Counted from the stretch's first letter, positions 25,242 to 38,817 are shown. The stretch is 64,000 nucleotides of DNA from Zygnema cylindricum (GCA_037447655.1 JBBHKE010002976.1:159898-223897), one strand, 5' to 3'. Program-made: numbers and translations. Notes: a model not told the origin generated them from the letters alone.

Positions 25242-27499
25242 TTGGTCGATACAGGTTTGCTTTTGTTCATTTGTTTGGTTTTTGTCGGTTTGGGTTTTGA
25301 GGGTTTAGGGATTTTGTAAAATAGTTTTTTGGTGCGATTTTGGTATTTGTTAGTTTTCTGTTTTGTAAATATTGAAAGAATTTTTGTAGCAATACTGATC
25401 TGACGGTTTAGGTGCGAGTGTGGAAAAGTGTGATGTGTGTAGAAAATTCTTGAGATTTTGTTTTTGACTGGTAGGTTTTGTAGATTTTTTGTGAATAAGT
25501 AAATCAGGACTTGGAAAGTCTGCACTAGAAATAGTGACGAATACGATTGCAGAATAATAGTGAAAGGAACTTTTAAGTTTGTATGTACATAATTTAGTGT
25601 GGAAAGGTGTCGTGTGTTTCCCGATATTTTGTCTTCGATTTGAGAAGTTGATCGAGAGACGGTATTATTTTAGACAATTGGGTTTTTGCGTCTTATGTTA
25701 CCCGGGCATATAAGTAATTTTTTTGTGATATTTACTTCGAATTTACAATTCAGAGTTTTGAACAAGACATTTATGTGAAGGAGATATTATTTGAATGTTA
25801 TGGAATGGAATTTGGCAACCGATTGGACAGTGAATGAAATAATTAATGTTTTTTTGTTAAGGTTTTTTTTGTTAGTGGGTCTTCTGTAAATGTTTTTTCA
25901 ATTAATGTTTTTCTGTTGATGTTTTTTTTGTTGATTTTTCTTCTGTTAATGATAATCTATGGATGGAGATGTAAATTGGGCATCATACAAGTTGGAAATA
26001 TAAATATGTACCTAAATTCCTTCTTCAATTACATGCTATGTGATGTCTGGTATATCCTCTTTTACAAAAGAGAGGGTTGAATGGTGTTCAAATTGGTCTT
26101 TATGGGGAAAGCTTAATGATCTTGGTGTTTGTTGCGATGGTGTTTAATTATATTTGACGGTTTTTTGTTTGTTTTTTTCAAATTCTTTGTTAAAACAAAC
26201 TCTCTTATCGCTGTTTAAGTGCTTTCGTCTCTTTATTTAGGAAGAAAGTAATCATATTTTATTTTTTTGTTATATTTATTTTCTCCATCGTTTCTTACTT
26301 CGTCGACTGTAAGCTTTTAAGAATACACAGAACAATATGCAAGACTCGATAAAACAAGATAGACATAAAAAAAAAAGGATTAGAGATCTCTACGCTTTCA
26401 CAGGAAAAGGCAAAACAATTCCACACTAGGACAAATAGGAACAGAGTCTTTTTGCGAGGGATTTGATTAGAACAAACAAAAAAGCATCAAACAGCTTTAA
26501 GCGTCATCAATACAACACATTATGGCTATTGTTTCTTTCATTTTTTCCTTATACCTAAAAACCCCAAAAACACTTGTGATAAACATCAATTGTTTTGTCG
26601 CGTTTACGTAATTGTCAAGTTCCATAACACATAGTCTTTCCTCCACAACACAATATCATCTTTAGTTGTAATCCGAAGTAATATTTTCTCCTTCGCGAAA
26701 CATACTTTTATGTTTATATGCCTGTGTGACATTAGTCACAAAACGTTGATTTTGAAATAATACCTGAAATCAATCCTAAATCTCTAATGAAAAATATCAA
26801 TCGCATATATCTTCGATTTTGAGGCATCACATCGTACAAACGTACTATATACGTAGGGATCAAGGCACCCTTTGTCTTATTGTTTAAATTATATGTGAAG
26901 AGGTGTTTTCCTTGTCTAACATATGTTTTCTTTTTGACAAAAACGTCAACTATAATTATGTGTACCATAATATCTTCTTCCTAATGCTTTTCATGACTCC
27001 AACCTCTTATTAGTCGACATCTTAAGTCGCTGTTTAGGGTAACCATTAATATGAATTTAAAATGGTACATTCCTCAGTCAATTTTTACTTAAAATGTTCA
27101 AAAAATCAGTGTTTTTCCCTTCTACATTTTTGTATAACTACCAAAATAAATCATGGAATGTCCACACTAAATTCACAAAAATGGTCATCCTTAACGGGAA
27201 AGTGTGTAGAACTTATTACAAAGACAGAGCCAGACGGATAAAAGGTCGAGAAAGAGGGCAAAAAAATACAAAAAAGAAGAGAAAATGACTAAGAGAGCAA
27301 GACGAGAGACAAAAAAAAAAAGAAGGAGATAAAAGAGAATAACAGGAGATAAAAAGAGAATAAGAAGACAAGAGACAAGACAAGAGAGGACTAGGTGATG
27401 GATCACAAAAAGGAAAAGGAGATATGTTTCAAATCTTTCAAGTTCTGATTTGTGTCTTTGTCATAAAAAATGAAAGAAACATTATGCTGCACATCATGG
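25242..27499. other. AT-rich intergenic after the PAO-type gene, no feature seen
   Basis: It probably begins with the 3' UTR of the oxygenase gene. T-rich TTTTTTGTTAATG repeats occur at about 25,845-25,935. No supportable gene was found on either strand. Confidence 0.55.
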
Positions 27500-28232
27500 A
27501 AAACCTCCTCATATATAATTTAGAAAAGGAACTCATATTTTACCCACATTAAAGATTGTATGGTGTCTCAAAATTCATAGATGGACATGCGACTGAAATG
27601 CATCACTTTATTTTTACGACGCCGAAGAACGAACTACTGACACTTATTTTTCAAATCTTGTTTTCAACCACAATTCTGCATAAGGAATGGAAACTAAAAA
27701 AGGATAAACACGACATAATTTCAACCTAATATCGGTTCTGAAAAATTCATAGACCTACGCCAAAAACATATATGAAAAAATAGCATTTCCATTTAGCAAA
27801 AAATAAACCAAAAGCCATTGGAAGATCATCATTTAGTGTACCTCGAAAGAAAAACAGCACAACAATTCTAGCCAAGATTCCTGAAACAAATAAATGCCTC
27901 ATTCAAATCACCTTTTCATCACATTTTGATAAAAATCAATGAAGCACGAAACCTTTATGAACTTATTGAAAAAGTCACAAAATAAGTTATCCACAACCAC
28001 CAGTTGTAGGATTTTCAGATCGACTACTTTCATCTATGGCCTTTGGTTTATTTACACGAAAGTTGACTGAAAATATCTTCAGAGAAAATCCTCTTTAAAT
28101 CCCAATATCTTCAGAGAAACTCCTCTTTAAATCCCCCTTTCCCGGGATCGAATTGCCGTTTATTCAATTATTCCCAAAATTCTTCCTGGATGGCGTTGAG
28201 AGAACCCATTTCCTCGCTAAGCCGAAACCAAT

Positions 28233-31200
28233 TTAGAAATTCAAAAAAAGTATGTTCATCGAAAAAAGACGATAAACTATTATTACGACTACACAAATAA
28301 ATAACTCCAGAGATAGCGATCTACACCCAAATCTTGGGACCGTCGCAACAATCTCAGTATTTTCTTGTCTGCAGTACTTTTCTAAAAGCTCGTTTAATAT
28401 CTGAAATGAGCCTCTTTGTGGAGCATAAACCGTCAGTTTCTTAGCTTCATCTGCAAAACAACATTACCAAAAGATTTGATTTCTTATTAATAAACAAATA
28501 AATAATTTGAAAAAATGAACTGACTGACTAGGAAATAATCCCACTGCTTCCAATGTCAATTTAAATTTCACGTGTCGGATCAGAAAATTGAATCATGGAA
28601 TTTTACATTACAGGAAAAGGACAAAACCTCGTATAATCAGCAGAAACATCGAAATTAAGCTTACCGCAGTCGAGACGTTTGAGACGGAAAGAGGAAGTCT
28701 GTGGGGAAACCTCCTTCAAGCTGAATTCGTCTAAAGCCCAAGACTCTTCTGGTTCCAAATCCTGCCAAAAGCAAGACAAATTTCATCAATCCTCTTCCCT
28801 ATATATTTTTTTCCCCACATTCTGTAAATCCAGTTTGTTAGTATTAAAACCTGAAAAGAATCAGCAGCCAATCAGCTGCAGATATTTCATCTATCTCAGC
28901 CATGTTCGTTTGTAAAAAAAAACATATTAAATCATTTTTGAGAAAATTCTAAACAAAATTAAACAGCTTCAGTAATCGGAAGTTTCCAGGAAAGAAATGA
29001 ATCATCAAAATAGAGTCTGATGAGACTCAGCAACCAATCATTTGCCTTTGATTCCCCAATCAGCTTCATCTATTTATTAGTCTCACCTCCTCATGGGCGC
29101 GGATAAGAATCGTAAAATGCCAGTAACTTTGCAAAGGGAAAAGTACAAGTGGAACCAGTTCCATAGACCTAACACAATAAATAACAAAAACAATATTCAC
29201 AATAATAAAAAAAAAGGCAAAGTCAGAGTCAAAAATATTTCTCAGAATCACAATCAAAGTGACATCCAAGGTATACCAAGATAGGCAGGGTCCAACAGGT
29301 CAACAATGGCAAAGACATTAAAGAGAAGCAATACACACAAGCACAAACTATACAGAAACCAAAAAAGTAACTACGACAGAGCCAAGTTCAAAATCAACAA
29401 GGGAAGGGTGAGAGATAAAACATGCAGCTTTAACTTCAGAAAAACAAGTATAAGGAATGATTTCTCACTTAAGTTCTGCAGGTCCTCCATCCTCGTGGAT
29501 AAGCACTTTTGCGGAAAAATACGCCATCGAACGCTGCGACAAATATCCAAACATCGCCGTCCACACAGTCAGCAACGACAAAGGCAAAAGAAGAAAAAAA
29601 TATTTTAAACGTGCCAAAGACAAAATGCTAAACTGAAAATGTTTGATTATGGGAAGGTTGGCTAAGCCTCAACTAAATGTGTTGTACCTTGCAAACAAAT
29701 GGTAAATGAAAAAACAGACTGCATGGGAAAAAAATTGCTAACCTGTAAAACGCGGACGGAAGCCAAGTCACGACGACCACGCGCCATCATAAATGCGGAC
29801 AAGCCAATATCATTAGGAACGAAGGGGTCAACTGCAAAACATTTACAAAGAATTAAGATGAAGACTTACAAACATAAATGAATAAAAACGAGAAGGACCA
29901 TGCGGTTTTTTTAAAAATTCCAATAGTACTTAGAACTTCTGCGAAGGGGAGAGGGTGAAAGGATCTTACACAAAAATCAGAGTGCAAGACTACAGCGGAA
30001 GCAAAAATAAAACATACAGATAAGAACGAACTGTCCACAAAAGCCAATATATTTCATAGACATTTTCTCCCATAAAAGATTAACTTCCTACTCCCTCTAA
30101 TCTGCAGTATATAGTACAGTTACTGTGACGTCACTACTTCAAACTACAAATCAACCCAAATCATATAGTGCGCACTAAGTGCGTACAAGTCAATACGTGT
30201 CAACAGCGAAACTCAAAGAACTGCCGGCACAACTCACACGTACGACCAAAACTAACTAAAGACAAAACATACATACTAACCGTACACACCAAACGAAACA
30301 TAACCTGGTCATAGTCAAACTGAATCTCCAAGAATCCAAGAAAACTACAATCCACTACACGACTAAATAAAACCACTCGTGACCACTAACTTAGCGTAAT
30401 GACAAATTAATCACACTAACTTAACGTAACGACAAATTAGCCAGCCGCGCGACAGACCGCGACGGCCGACTACAACTTTGACTGAAAACGATAGAATAGT
30501 CGGCCGCGCGACAGGCCGCGACGGCCGATTACAAATTTTGACTTAACAGAGGGCGAGAGGGAGAGAGAGACAGACAGTTAGTCTCACCTCCATGTTCAAG
30601 GAGCTTTGTTATGACATCCGCCCTTCTCTCTCTCGCAGCCCAATGAAGTAAGATTCCACCCAATTGTCCTGCATTTATGATAGAAAAAGGTACGGATACA
30701 GAATCAGAAAAATTGCTCAAATAAAAAAAGCTCAAAAACAATCACTCATTCATCAGCGAGGCAAAAGTATCATTATTCCTTCTTCAAAGAACCTCAATTT
30801 CTGGGTACACTCCCAGAAATTGGGTTGCTGACAAAACCTCCTTCACACGTGCAAAAACTATTGGCGAGGATGCAAGCACATCTCTACAGTATTTGAGGCT
30901 GAATTGGGTCTTCTGAAACCCTAGACTGTCTCTGGCCTAGATGGCACGTGGGAGGGAAGACATGGCACGTGTGAGGAAAGACAGAGTGACTGTGCCTTGA
31001 ATTTGCATTCGGGGATCTCCTCTGTCTTCTAAGAGGTCTCTAAGTTCTCGGGCGGAGAATTCTGATTGGAGGAGTCTGGCTAGGTAACAGCTGAGATTGT
31101 CTGACGCTTCTATCTGCAAAACTCCTCACCAACCAATCGCTTTAGAGCAAAGGTGGAGACTAAGGAGAGGAGCTGGAGAGAGAGAGAGAGAGAATGGCAA

Positions 31201-31523
31201 AGCGAAAAGAAGGCAGCAGAGTGAAAACGAGAGAGGAGGTGGAAAACGAGTAATGAAAATAGCTGAGGCGGGAGCTTGAGAAAGAGACAGAGTGAGAGAG
31301 AATATGAGTTTGGCTAGAGCATGCAGCGGTGGCAAACGGAGCAAAAACAGAAAAGGTATGAGAGAAAATAGCATACTGGAAGAAGTTCCCGAATCAATAC
31401 GAGCAATTCGAATTTCTCCTTCAGAGCTTGAAGCGCGTCATCATCGACCTCCAGAATGAGATTGTTCAATTCACTAATACTAATCAAACTGTGTTCATCG
31501 AACAAATAGTGACTTCTGGCCAT
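28233..31523 (-). CDS. Ankyrin-repeat-type protein, right copy (8 exons, nonsense in exon 2)
   Basis: Exons by eye: 31,523-31,377; 31,113 to about 30,810; 30,668-30,588; 29,831-29,743; 29,533-29,469; 29,168-29,087; 28,761-28,665; 28,450-28,233. Exons 3-7 have exactly the same lengths (81, 89, 65, 82, 97 nt) and phases as in the left copy. Exons 3-4 give GGILLHWAARERRADVITKL and a second ankyrin-like unit. Protein similarity to the left copy is moderate, so the two have diverged for a long time while splice sites stayed intact. Exon 2 has an in-frame TAG (30,937-30,939), at a different codon from the TGA in the left copy. The same frame then continues with the conserved SLKYCRDVLASS...FLGVYPEIE block. 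Both copies may be pseudogenes, or both may hide a short intron there. Function unknown. Confidence 0.65.
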
Positions 31524-32225
31524 GGCTTAAAATAAAATTGAAGGAGGAGGTGGTGCTTGCAGCTCAGGTAGGGTTGAGTTGCAGGAGGGAGAGAGATAGA
31601 GAGAGAGGGAGAGAGATAGAGAGAGAGGGAGAGAGGGGAAAGTTGGAGGTGGCCAAGGGCATTGGACAGTGGCATATTGGTTTCTCCGGCTGCCGCTTGG
31701 CCGTTATGTACTTTTGGGAGGATCATTGCTTTGTCGCACGGAAAATCAGCGACACGTACGGCGACTGTCGGCGACACGTACGGCGACTGTCGGAGATTTT
31801 TCATCTCGAAAGAGGATTGTTCAAGACCCGCGAAGAATCAGACACGTGTCCTTGCAGGAATGTAAGTCGCGAGATGGGAGTGGCAAAGGACCACTTTTTT
31901 GCTTTTTTCCAATCTAATAATTGTTGCCGGAGAGAAGGATACTATGCCACGTATGTTTAAGGATTCGCACTGTCTGACACTCAGTTTTTTAGAATACGTA
32001 TCTTGCCGCAGCGTGCTGAATGTTACCATAAAGTACGCATTTTTTTTAACTTTTAGAATATTGCACCACGGTCTTTAAAACACGTGACGTGGTGCCTTAG
32101 GTCGTAAGCAACAACGCGATTAGAGAAACCCGATAGAGTGGTCCTTTGCGACTCCAATCTCCCAATTGACATTCTTATGAGGTCACGTCTTGTCTTCCTC
32201 GCGTTTTGAAAAGAGCGCTAAAAAT
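31524..32225 (-). promoter_or_regulatory. Upstream region of the right ankyrin gene, with local inverted copy
   Basis: 31,560-31,945 is the reverse-complement partner of left-arm 4890-5240. A segment at 32,107-32,220 repeats part of the same unit in the opposite direction (GTGGTCCTTTGCGACTCC at 32,144 against GGAGTGGCAAAGGACCAC at 31,879). GACACGTACGGCGACTGTCG is tandemly repeated near 31,750-31,790. The promoter role is inferred from position. Confidence 0.45.
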
Positions 32226-32468
32226 TTAAAAACCGAAAATTGAAAGGAAACGCTTTGGTGGGAAACAAATGTGAACAATTAAACTTTTTAGCTGGAATAC
32301 GCCCAACCGGGGAGAGGACCCTGTAATGTTGTGTATCGGCTAATTTTTAGCGGGATGATAACGATTAACGATATTATCGGCTATCAAACACCGAGCAAGG
32401 CCGATATATCACCCCTGGACCAGCAATTGTTATCGCCGATATACCCCCGTTGGGTGTTCACAATTCAG

Positions 32469-32867
32469 CAGAGGTCGCAATCGGGTACCCTAATCTGTAC
32501 CCGACAGCTACCCTACCGCCCGCATCGGATCTGGAACGGATTCGGGTGCCAAATTTTGGGGGCCGGACCAATTCGGGCAGGCGATTCACAACAAAAAATA
32601 AAAAAAGTAGGGTACGGTCGGGTAAGCAAAAAACAAAATAAATTGAAGACTATATACTGTCCATACTATCCAAGATTATTGTACTGTCTACTCTTGGTAT
32701 CGTGGAAGGTATGTGGGAGATGTACAATTAATTTTATACATATTCGGATCGGGTAACAGTTAACAATTTAGGAGCGTGACATAACCCGGTCGAGTATCAG
32801 TTCTTCATATTTTGAAAAAAAAAATGTCGGTTTCGAGTATCTAAAATTTTGACTTTTGCGACCTCTG
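32469..32867. mobile_element. MITE-like element, copy 1 (TIR CAGAGGTCGCAA)
   Basis: Perfect 12-bp terminal inverted repeats (CAGAGGTCGCAA...TTGCGACCTCTG). It is 399 bp, contains an ATTTTGGGGGCCGG block and no transposase. Copies 2 and 3 are nearby. Confidence 0.7.
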
Positions 32868-33011
32868 CAACTCAACCCAAAGTACGGACGAAAGCCCAAC
32901 GTACGGAAGAAAGCCCCACAGTAAGGAATAATAGTACACGCTCGATACGAAGGTGTCGCCATGTTTTTATCGCCATATTATACTAAGAATCAGGGCATTA
33001 CATGTGCCCAT

Positions 33012-33219
33012 CAAAGGTCACAATCGGGTGCCCGAATCCGTACCCGAACCGTAGACGGCCGGCCACGTCAGATCCGGAACTGATTCGGATGCCAACTTTT
33101 GGGGGCCCGCCAGATTCGGTCGGGCGATTGAAAAAAAAAATAGAGTACCGCCAAGTAAGTCGTTAAAAAAAAGAAATGTCGGATCCGGATTGTTAAAATT
33201 TTGACTTTTGTGACCTTTG
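33012..33219. mobile_element. MITE-like element, copy 2 (shortened)
   Basis: Termini CAAAGGTCACAA and TTGTGACCTTTG. It is 208 bp and shares the internal GGGTGCCCG, TTTTGGGGGCC and ATTTTGACTTTTG blocks with copies 1 and 3; the middle part is missing. Confidence 0.65.
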
Positions 33220-36200
33220 TTATTTATTCATTATATTTGCATGATGTGGTTAAATTCACGGATATATTGTTGGATTCACATTGGGCAAATCCGTTTGATG
33301 TCATAATAATGACACAAGTCGATTATGGAATTAGGTGTTTCACACTTGGTACCGTACAGATAAAATTTGCTTCAGTTGTGCATCGGTCTAGTACTACCTA
33401 GTAATTAGGATGTGTGGCCATGTGTTGAAGTAAGAGTTTTAGTCTATCGTTTTCCTCCAACATTTCACCTACAACGAGAAAATATTATGCCTTAGAAGTC
33501 ATCTTGAAAACCTAAAATGTACTCTAATGCGGCGTTATCCTCTTTTCGTTCCAATGCCACGTCATACCATGTCATCTTAAATCATCACAAATCGATGAAA
33601 AGTAACAATTGAGCAGTGAATACTAAAATGTTGTCACACGCATCACACGTTTTTTACAATTTGTATGAGAGAGAGAACACGCTGCTTTTATAATTGCTTG
33701 TCACATACACCTACGGAATGTACGGAAAAAATAATTGTAGGGATCTCGAACCTTCACTTCTATTCATGGGCCCTTTACAAAAGTCTACGGCGTCATCGTC
33801 TCTCCCTATCCCTCTCACATTCTCGATTCAATCTCCCACTTATTATAATGATATATGACAATACTCGTTTGAAATGAAAGAGTTTTAATTTATTTGTCTT
33901 TAATAACCTTCGGGTGTAATTTGATGACAGGTCACGTGGTACAATACAAAACAAACAAGATCGTAAAGCCATGGCGGAAATTTTTAGTGATGTTAATAGT
34001 GTCATGACATCACGATGTCATAAAACATCAACATTTGGTGTTACTTTTGGTCGACAAAATGCTTTGACAACATACATTTGTAGACGTATACACTTGTCGT
34101 TAATTTTGTCGACGTCTACAATTGTCCCTAATTTTTTTGGCGTCTACAATTTGGTACAAGCTTTTTAGACGTTTACAACCATCGCATATTTAAAAAAACA
34201 TCTCCGACTGTCACAAAATAAAAGTAACAAACAATAGAGTTGCGATCTTGTTTACCGACGTTGGAACCCTCCAATACAGAATGCGAAGAACCTTCACTAA
34301 AATCCAAAGTTACATTTCCAATTTCCATTTACATAGGCACACAACTTCATAATAATTACTTATAACTTATAGTCCAAATTTGTGCTAACGGTATCATATC
34401 AAGCGACATTTTTCTGCATTTCTTGGCTTTGCGTTTTTTCCAAGTTAAAAATATAAGTGTCAGATGTATAACAAAAAAAGAGAAGAGAGAAAAAAAAGAT
34501 GGAGTAGAAACATTGTATAAATAAAATAAACTTGTTTATTACCATTTTTGTGTTTTTGTTACGAGTAAATCCTGACAATGATGCTTGTGAATAATTTAGC
34601 GGCCTTGCTTTGAAATGATCATATCATTTGGTATTAAAGATTGTCCTGATTCACGGTTGAACAATTCGGGCGAGTATGGCGTAAAGGGGGGAGGGGAAGA
34701 GGATAGGAAAAAGGTTGGGCTCTTTTACTCCTTCCCTTTTTGTCGCCCCTCATATTGATTCCTGAAACGAAATGACATATTCTAAAGATCATTCAGAAGA
34801 TGATAAATATTTCGATTTTACCAAGATGTTTCAATTTTATCTATCCGTAGATCCTTTGGATTGAGAGAAATGGGAAAAGAAAATACACATTTCAAAGGTG
34901 CGACTTCGCTAGTTATTTAATGGCATTATTAGATAAATGTACAAACAAATCCCTCAATCTATTAAAAAAGCCAAATGTGAAGCCTTCGAGGTAGACCCGG
35001 GTGGAGGAGATTTGGATTAAGGTGATGAGGGTAATGCAAAGAGAAAGAAAGAGATTCGGAGGGACGACGAATCATATTGGAGGATTCTCATTTAGATGAA
35101 GACAGTGAAAGAAGAGGGGAGATGTTTCAAATGCCTAACAATTGCCGAGGGGAGATGTTACAAATGCCTAACAATTGCGTCCTCTTCAACAGATCAATTA
35201 CCCTAATTAGAAGAAGCACATCCAAGCTCCACTTATTTTAGGGTTTATCTTGAAGGTGGTGAATGGGGAGGACTTAATTCCGGTTGGGGATATTAGGGCA
35301 TGTCTTTAGTGGAGAGGAAGAATCTAGACGATATTGCTAAATTTATGGAATCATGCTCTATGTCCGTGCGTGATAAATTTTTTATTCACAATTGCGCATA
35401 AAGATATTAGAGGGAAGTAGAGAAACAATTCGGGAATGGGATTCAAAACAATAAACATATGCTCTTTTTTACTTCACGCACTATCTAATCAAAACTAATA
35501 GATGTGTCGATGGATCTATTAAGCGGTAACAACAGAAGAGTTATCACGAATTATTACTAGGTGACTTGCTTTCTCAATGTCTTAATGGAAAAGGCAATTT
35601 ATTTGAAGGAGATTATCTTAACAAGGGAAACTCCTTATTATAGTATGTAATTTATCCATTAATTGCAAAATTTTGAGATCGCTATATAATTTTAGAAAGT
35701 AAAGCTAAATGTTAGCAGTGGCTTAAAATAATGTAACATAATGTTCAACAAATATATGGCAATTTTTAAGAAGTAATAATAGAGGTTTAGCCCCCCCAAA
35801 ACCTGGTCTTAAGAAGAGGGTGACATCTATTTCGAATAGGATTTTGTATGTCTAGCGTAAATATCAACGCCTTCCCATCGTAGGCATGGACCAATAGAAG
35901 AAGCGCCACCCGTTGGGGTGACTCGACAAGTACGTGTGGACATTTGGGGTAACACAAGACCCTTTGCATACCTCTTATTAAGCGTCACAAATTAGCGATA
36001 CAGGAAGGAGCTCGAGTACATAAAAATAAACCATTCAAACTTTAAGAAAGTTGTGAAGAGTCGATCAATACGATGTTGATTTATCGGTTTGTTTTTCTAC
36101 GTTATATCGAACAAATATTTTGAATATCAACAAATAAAAGTTATGTACATATGACTCTCGTAAGAGCGTACCGATACAGAACACATTGCGTTTCAGGCAT

Positions 36201-36300
36201 ACCACCTAGCAGTTGGGGTGTCCACCACGTAGCAGTTGGGGTGTCCACAACAGTTCCATTTTCCAATTAACCAACTTGTTATATTAGCCAACTTTTTTGG
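33220..36300. other. AT-rich intergenic insertion block in the right arm, no gene seen
   Basis: This stretch has no counterpart in the left arm. Visible structure: a tandem pair of an about 33-bp unit (GAGGGGAGATGTT(T/A)CAAATGCC) at about 35,115-35,182, a doubled AGCAGTTGGGGTGTCCAC at about 36,208-36,246, and repeated GTCTACAATT motifs near 34,080-34,180. No reading frame is supportable. Confidence 0.5.
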
Positions 36301-36769
36301 CAAAGGTCGTAATCGAATTCGTACCCGACCGCCCGCGTCGGATCCTTAATGCATTCGGGTGCAAAATTTTGGGGGCCGGCCGGATTCTGACCGGTAATTC
36401 AGGGAAAAAAATAAAAATAGGGTACGGCCGGGTAAGCAAAAAACAAAAAAAAATGAAGGCTTCGTTGGTACGTTTCACTACAATACAGTACTGTAGTGTC
36501 CGTACTATCTAACATTAGTGTACTTTGTACTCTTGGTATAGTGGAAGCCTGGAAGGTTTAAGGGAGATGTACCACTAATTCGGGTACGGGTGGGTACGGG
36601 TAGTCGCGGGAAATCGAGCTTCAATTTTTTTTTTTTCGTAAACGCGTATCGGGTACCGGGTATCAATTTAGGAGCGTAACATAGCCCGGCCGGGTTTCGG
36701 GTGTTCAAATTTTGAAAAAAAGAAATTGTCGGTTTCGGGTATCTAAATTTTTGACTTTTACGACCTCTG
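36301..36769. mobile_element. MITE-like element, copy 3
   Basis: Termini CAAAGGTCGTAA and TTACGACCTCTG. It is 469 bp and includes the GGGTACGGCCGGGTAAGCAA block shared with copy 1 and a GGGTACGGGTGGGTACGGGT stretch. Confidence 0.7.
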
Positions 36770-36906
36770 TTTTTGTGTACTCCGGAGGCTTTTACTTCAG
36801 AGTCGCGCATGCTCACGAGGACCAAGGGCGCGTCAGGCGCGTTTTGCAGCCGTACGCTTGATTGTACGGAAAGTTTGCAGCGAAAACCTTTATCGACAAA
36901 AAAGTA

Positions 36907-37435
36907 CACCGCGAATCGTTATTAGTGTCAAAGTCACTAATTTGGGCTCTTAAAATTTTGATTTTTTTCCTCAAATAGGATACATGATTTTTATTTTTCC
37001 TTGACGTTAATTAAGGTACCGTACAAAATAGCTTAAAGAACGAAAGTACAATAAGATCTAAATAGTGTGGTGTGCTGTCTATGTCAGACCGTACATAAAT
37101 GTACCTTTTCAAGTGAAAATTTTACAAAAAATGAATTAAATCAGACGCGCACGCATAGGAACGTGCGCTCAAAAAACGGTCTGACACTTAAATTATTCTG
37201 ACATGTACGGATACTTAAATTTCACGACGGCGTACGACTTCTAAATATTATGTACGGAGACATATAGTAATGTATATAATCGTACGGCGAATATTCCATT
37301 TTTGCTGTTCACAAATTAGCTAATGCCGAAATTAGAATACACCTTTTTTTTAATTTCAAATTCTTAATTAGTATCAATTGCGGCAAATTTTCTTAAACAC
37401 TATTTAAACTTTGACACTAGTAACGATTCGCGGTG
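36907..37435. mobile_element. TA-flanked MITE with 26-bp terminal inverted repeats
   Basis: The ends CACCGCGAATCGTTATTAGT and its near-perfect inverted partner ACTAGTAACGATTCGCGGTG are bounded by TA at 36,905-36,906 and 37,436-37,437, as expected for a Tc1/mariner-type non-autonomous element. It is 529 bp with no ORF, and marks the outer edge of the right-arm insertion block. Confidence 0.75.
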
Positions 37436-37439
37436 TAGT

Positions 37440-38130
37440 TGGCAGAATAGACGAAAAAGTCTTCCACTGTTTCAAATCCGAGAGGCGAAACAAAGTCGAG
37501 GTTGAATTAACGAAAAAATCGCAGCGATTTGATGAATGGATGTCTGAGTATATGTGAATCCCATTATCGAAGAATCTCCGCCACGTGTCGACGCGCATAA
37601 CTTTTGTATGTGTGCCCTTTTCGTTTCACGTGGCCAACATTGCCCAGAAGCGGTCCATCGCCAAAACTGAGGTGAAACCGGGTTAGCACGTGGAAACATT
37701 CAGGAATAAAAAACATGGAATAAACAACTGTACTTTTGGAGTCGCCAAACGCTGCGCCTGTCTGACAAATCTCCGTAACAACAAACACTGCCTATTGTTC
37801 CGTACAGACAGACTGCACGGTGAGGCAAATGTTCGCCACCTGGCATTGACATTTGTACACATTCAAAATATACATTAAATGCCTGCTACTTTTGTCGGGG
37901 TAACCGTGACACATGTCCGGCATAAAAATCACAGTCAGCCAATAATGTCTCATCAGTTTCAGCCAATCCTACACCAGGTACAACCTCCTTCTAGCAGTCG
38001 ACGAGTAAACAGCGGACACTAAAAAGGTTCAATACAGTACTGTACTGTGGCAAGGGACCACACCGACCTATTTTTTTGATAAGACGGCGACTGCTCCAGG
38101 GAGCAGCGCGCGAAACATTCGGTAAAAAAA
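37440..38130 (-). other. Right-arm counterpart of the outer ankyrin upstream region
   Basis: Matches left 4230-4870 in reverse. It shares the G-box (37,582-37,587), GCCACCTGGCATTG (37,839-37,852) and GACGGCGACTGCTCCAGGGA (38,088-38,107). The insertion block now separates it from the ankyrin start by 6 kb. Confidence 0.65.
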
Positions 38131-38289
38131 TAAATATAACAAAAAAAAGAAAAGTTTTCCCCGCCAGAAGTTGACGGTTCGCAGAAAAACATAAAATAGT
38201 AAAATGTACTTTTCCCCCACCTTTCACCTGCTACTACAACTCTAGTTACTCTTCTTTCCCTCTCTCTCCCTCTACCTTCTTCCCCACTA

Positions 38290-38817
38290 TCGCCATGCCA
38301 TCTAGTTAGGAGTTACCTACCTCCGCCATGTCTGGATTTTCTGGCCTCTCCTCTGACTCCTCCCCCGCCACCTCTACCGCGTCCCCCTTCTCCTCCCTCC
38401 TCTCTCTCTCCTCTCGCAGCAGCCCCTCCTTTTCCAACCTATCCGGCAACCCTTTTTCATCGTTTCCCGTCAGTCCCTGTCCGTCCTTCCCCTTCTCCTC
38501 CTCCTCACTCCTGCGCTCTACTTTTCCATCCTTTTCCCCCAGCCCTCCTTTCTCCTCCTCCTCCACGGCCTCCTCGACAATTTCCTTTCCCTCCTCTTCC
38601 CCCACCTCGCCCTTCCCCTCTTGCTCCTTCTTTCTCCACCTCCTCCTCGGATTTGATTTTTCCCTCCTCCTCTCCAATGCCTCCCTTCTCCTCCTCCTCC
38701 TTCAACTCCTCACCAGGCTTTTCTTTTCCCCCCTCTTCCACCAGCCCTCCCTTCTCCTCCTTCTTTTGCGCCCCGACCTCCTCGTCGGGCTTTCCTTTTC
38801 CCTCCCACCCCCCCACC
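38290..38817 (+). pseudogene. Ser/Pro/Phe-rich or (other strand) Glu-rich low-complexity ORF, right copy
   Basis: Plus-strand reading from ATG 38,328 gives MSGFSGLSSDSS followed by Ser/Phe/Pro repeats. The minus strand gives the Glu/Lys repeats seen at 3505-4005. Compared with the left copy, both readings shift frame around 38,630. The ORF is cut at 38,818 by a copia LTR. It may be the former first exon of the coiled-coil gene, or no gene. Confidence 0.3.
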
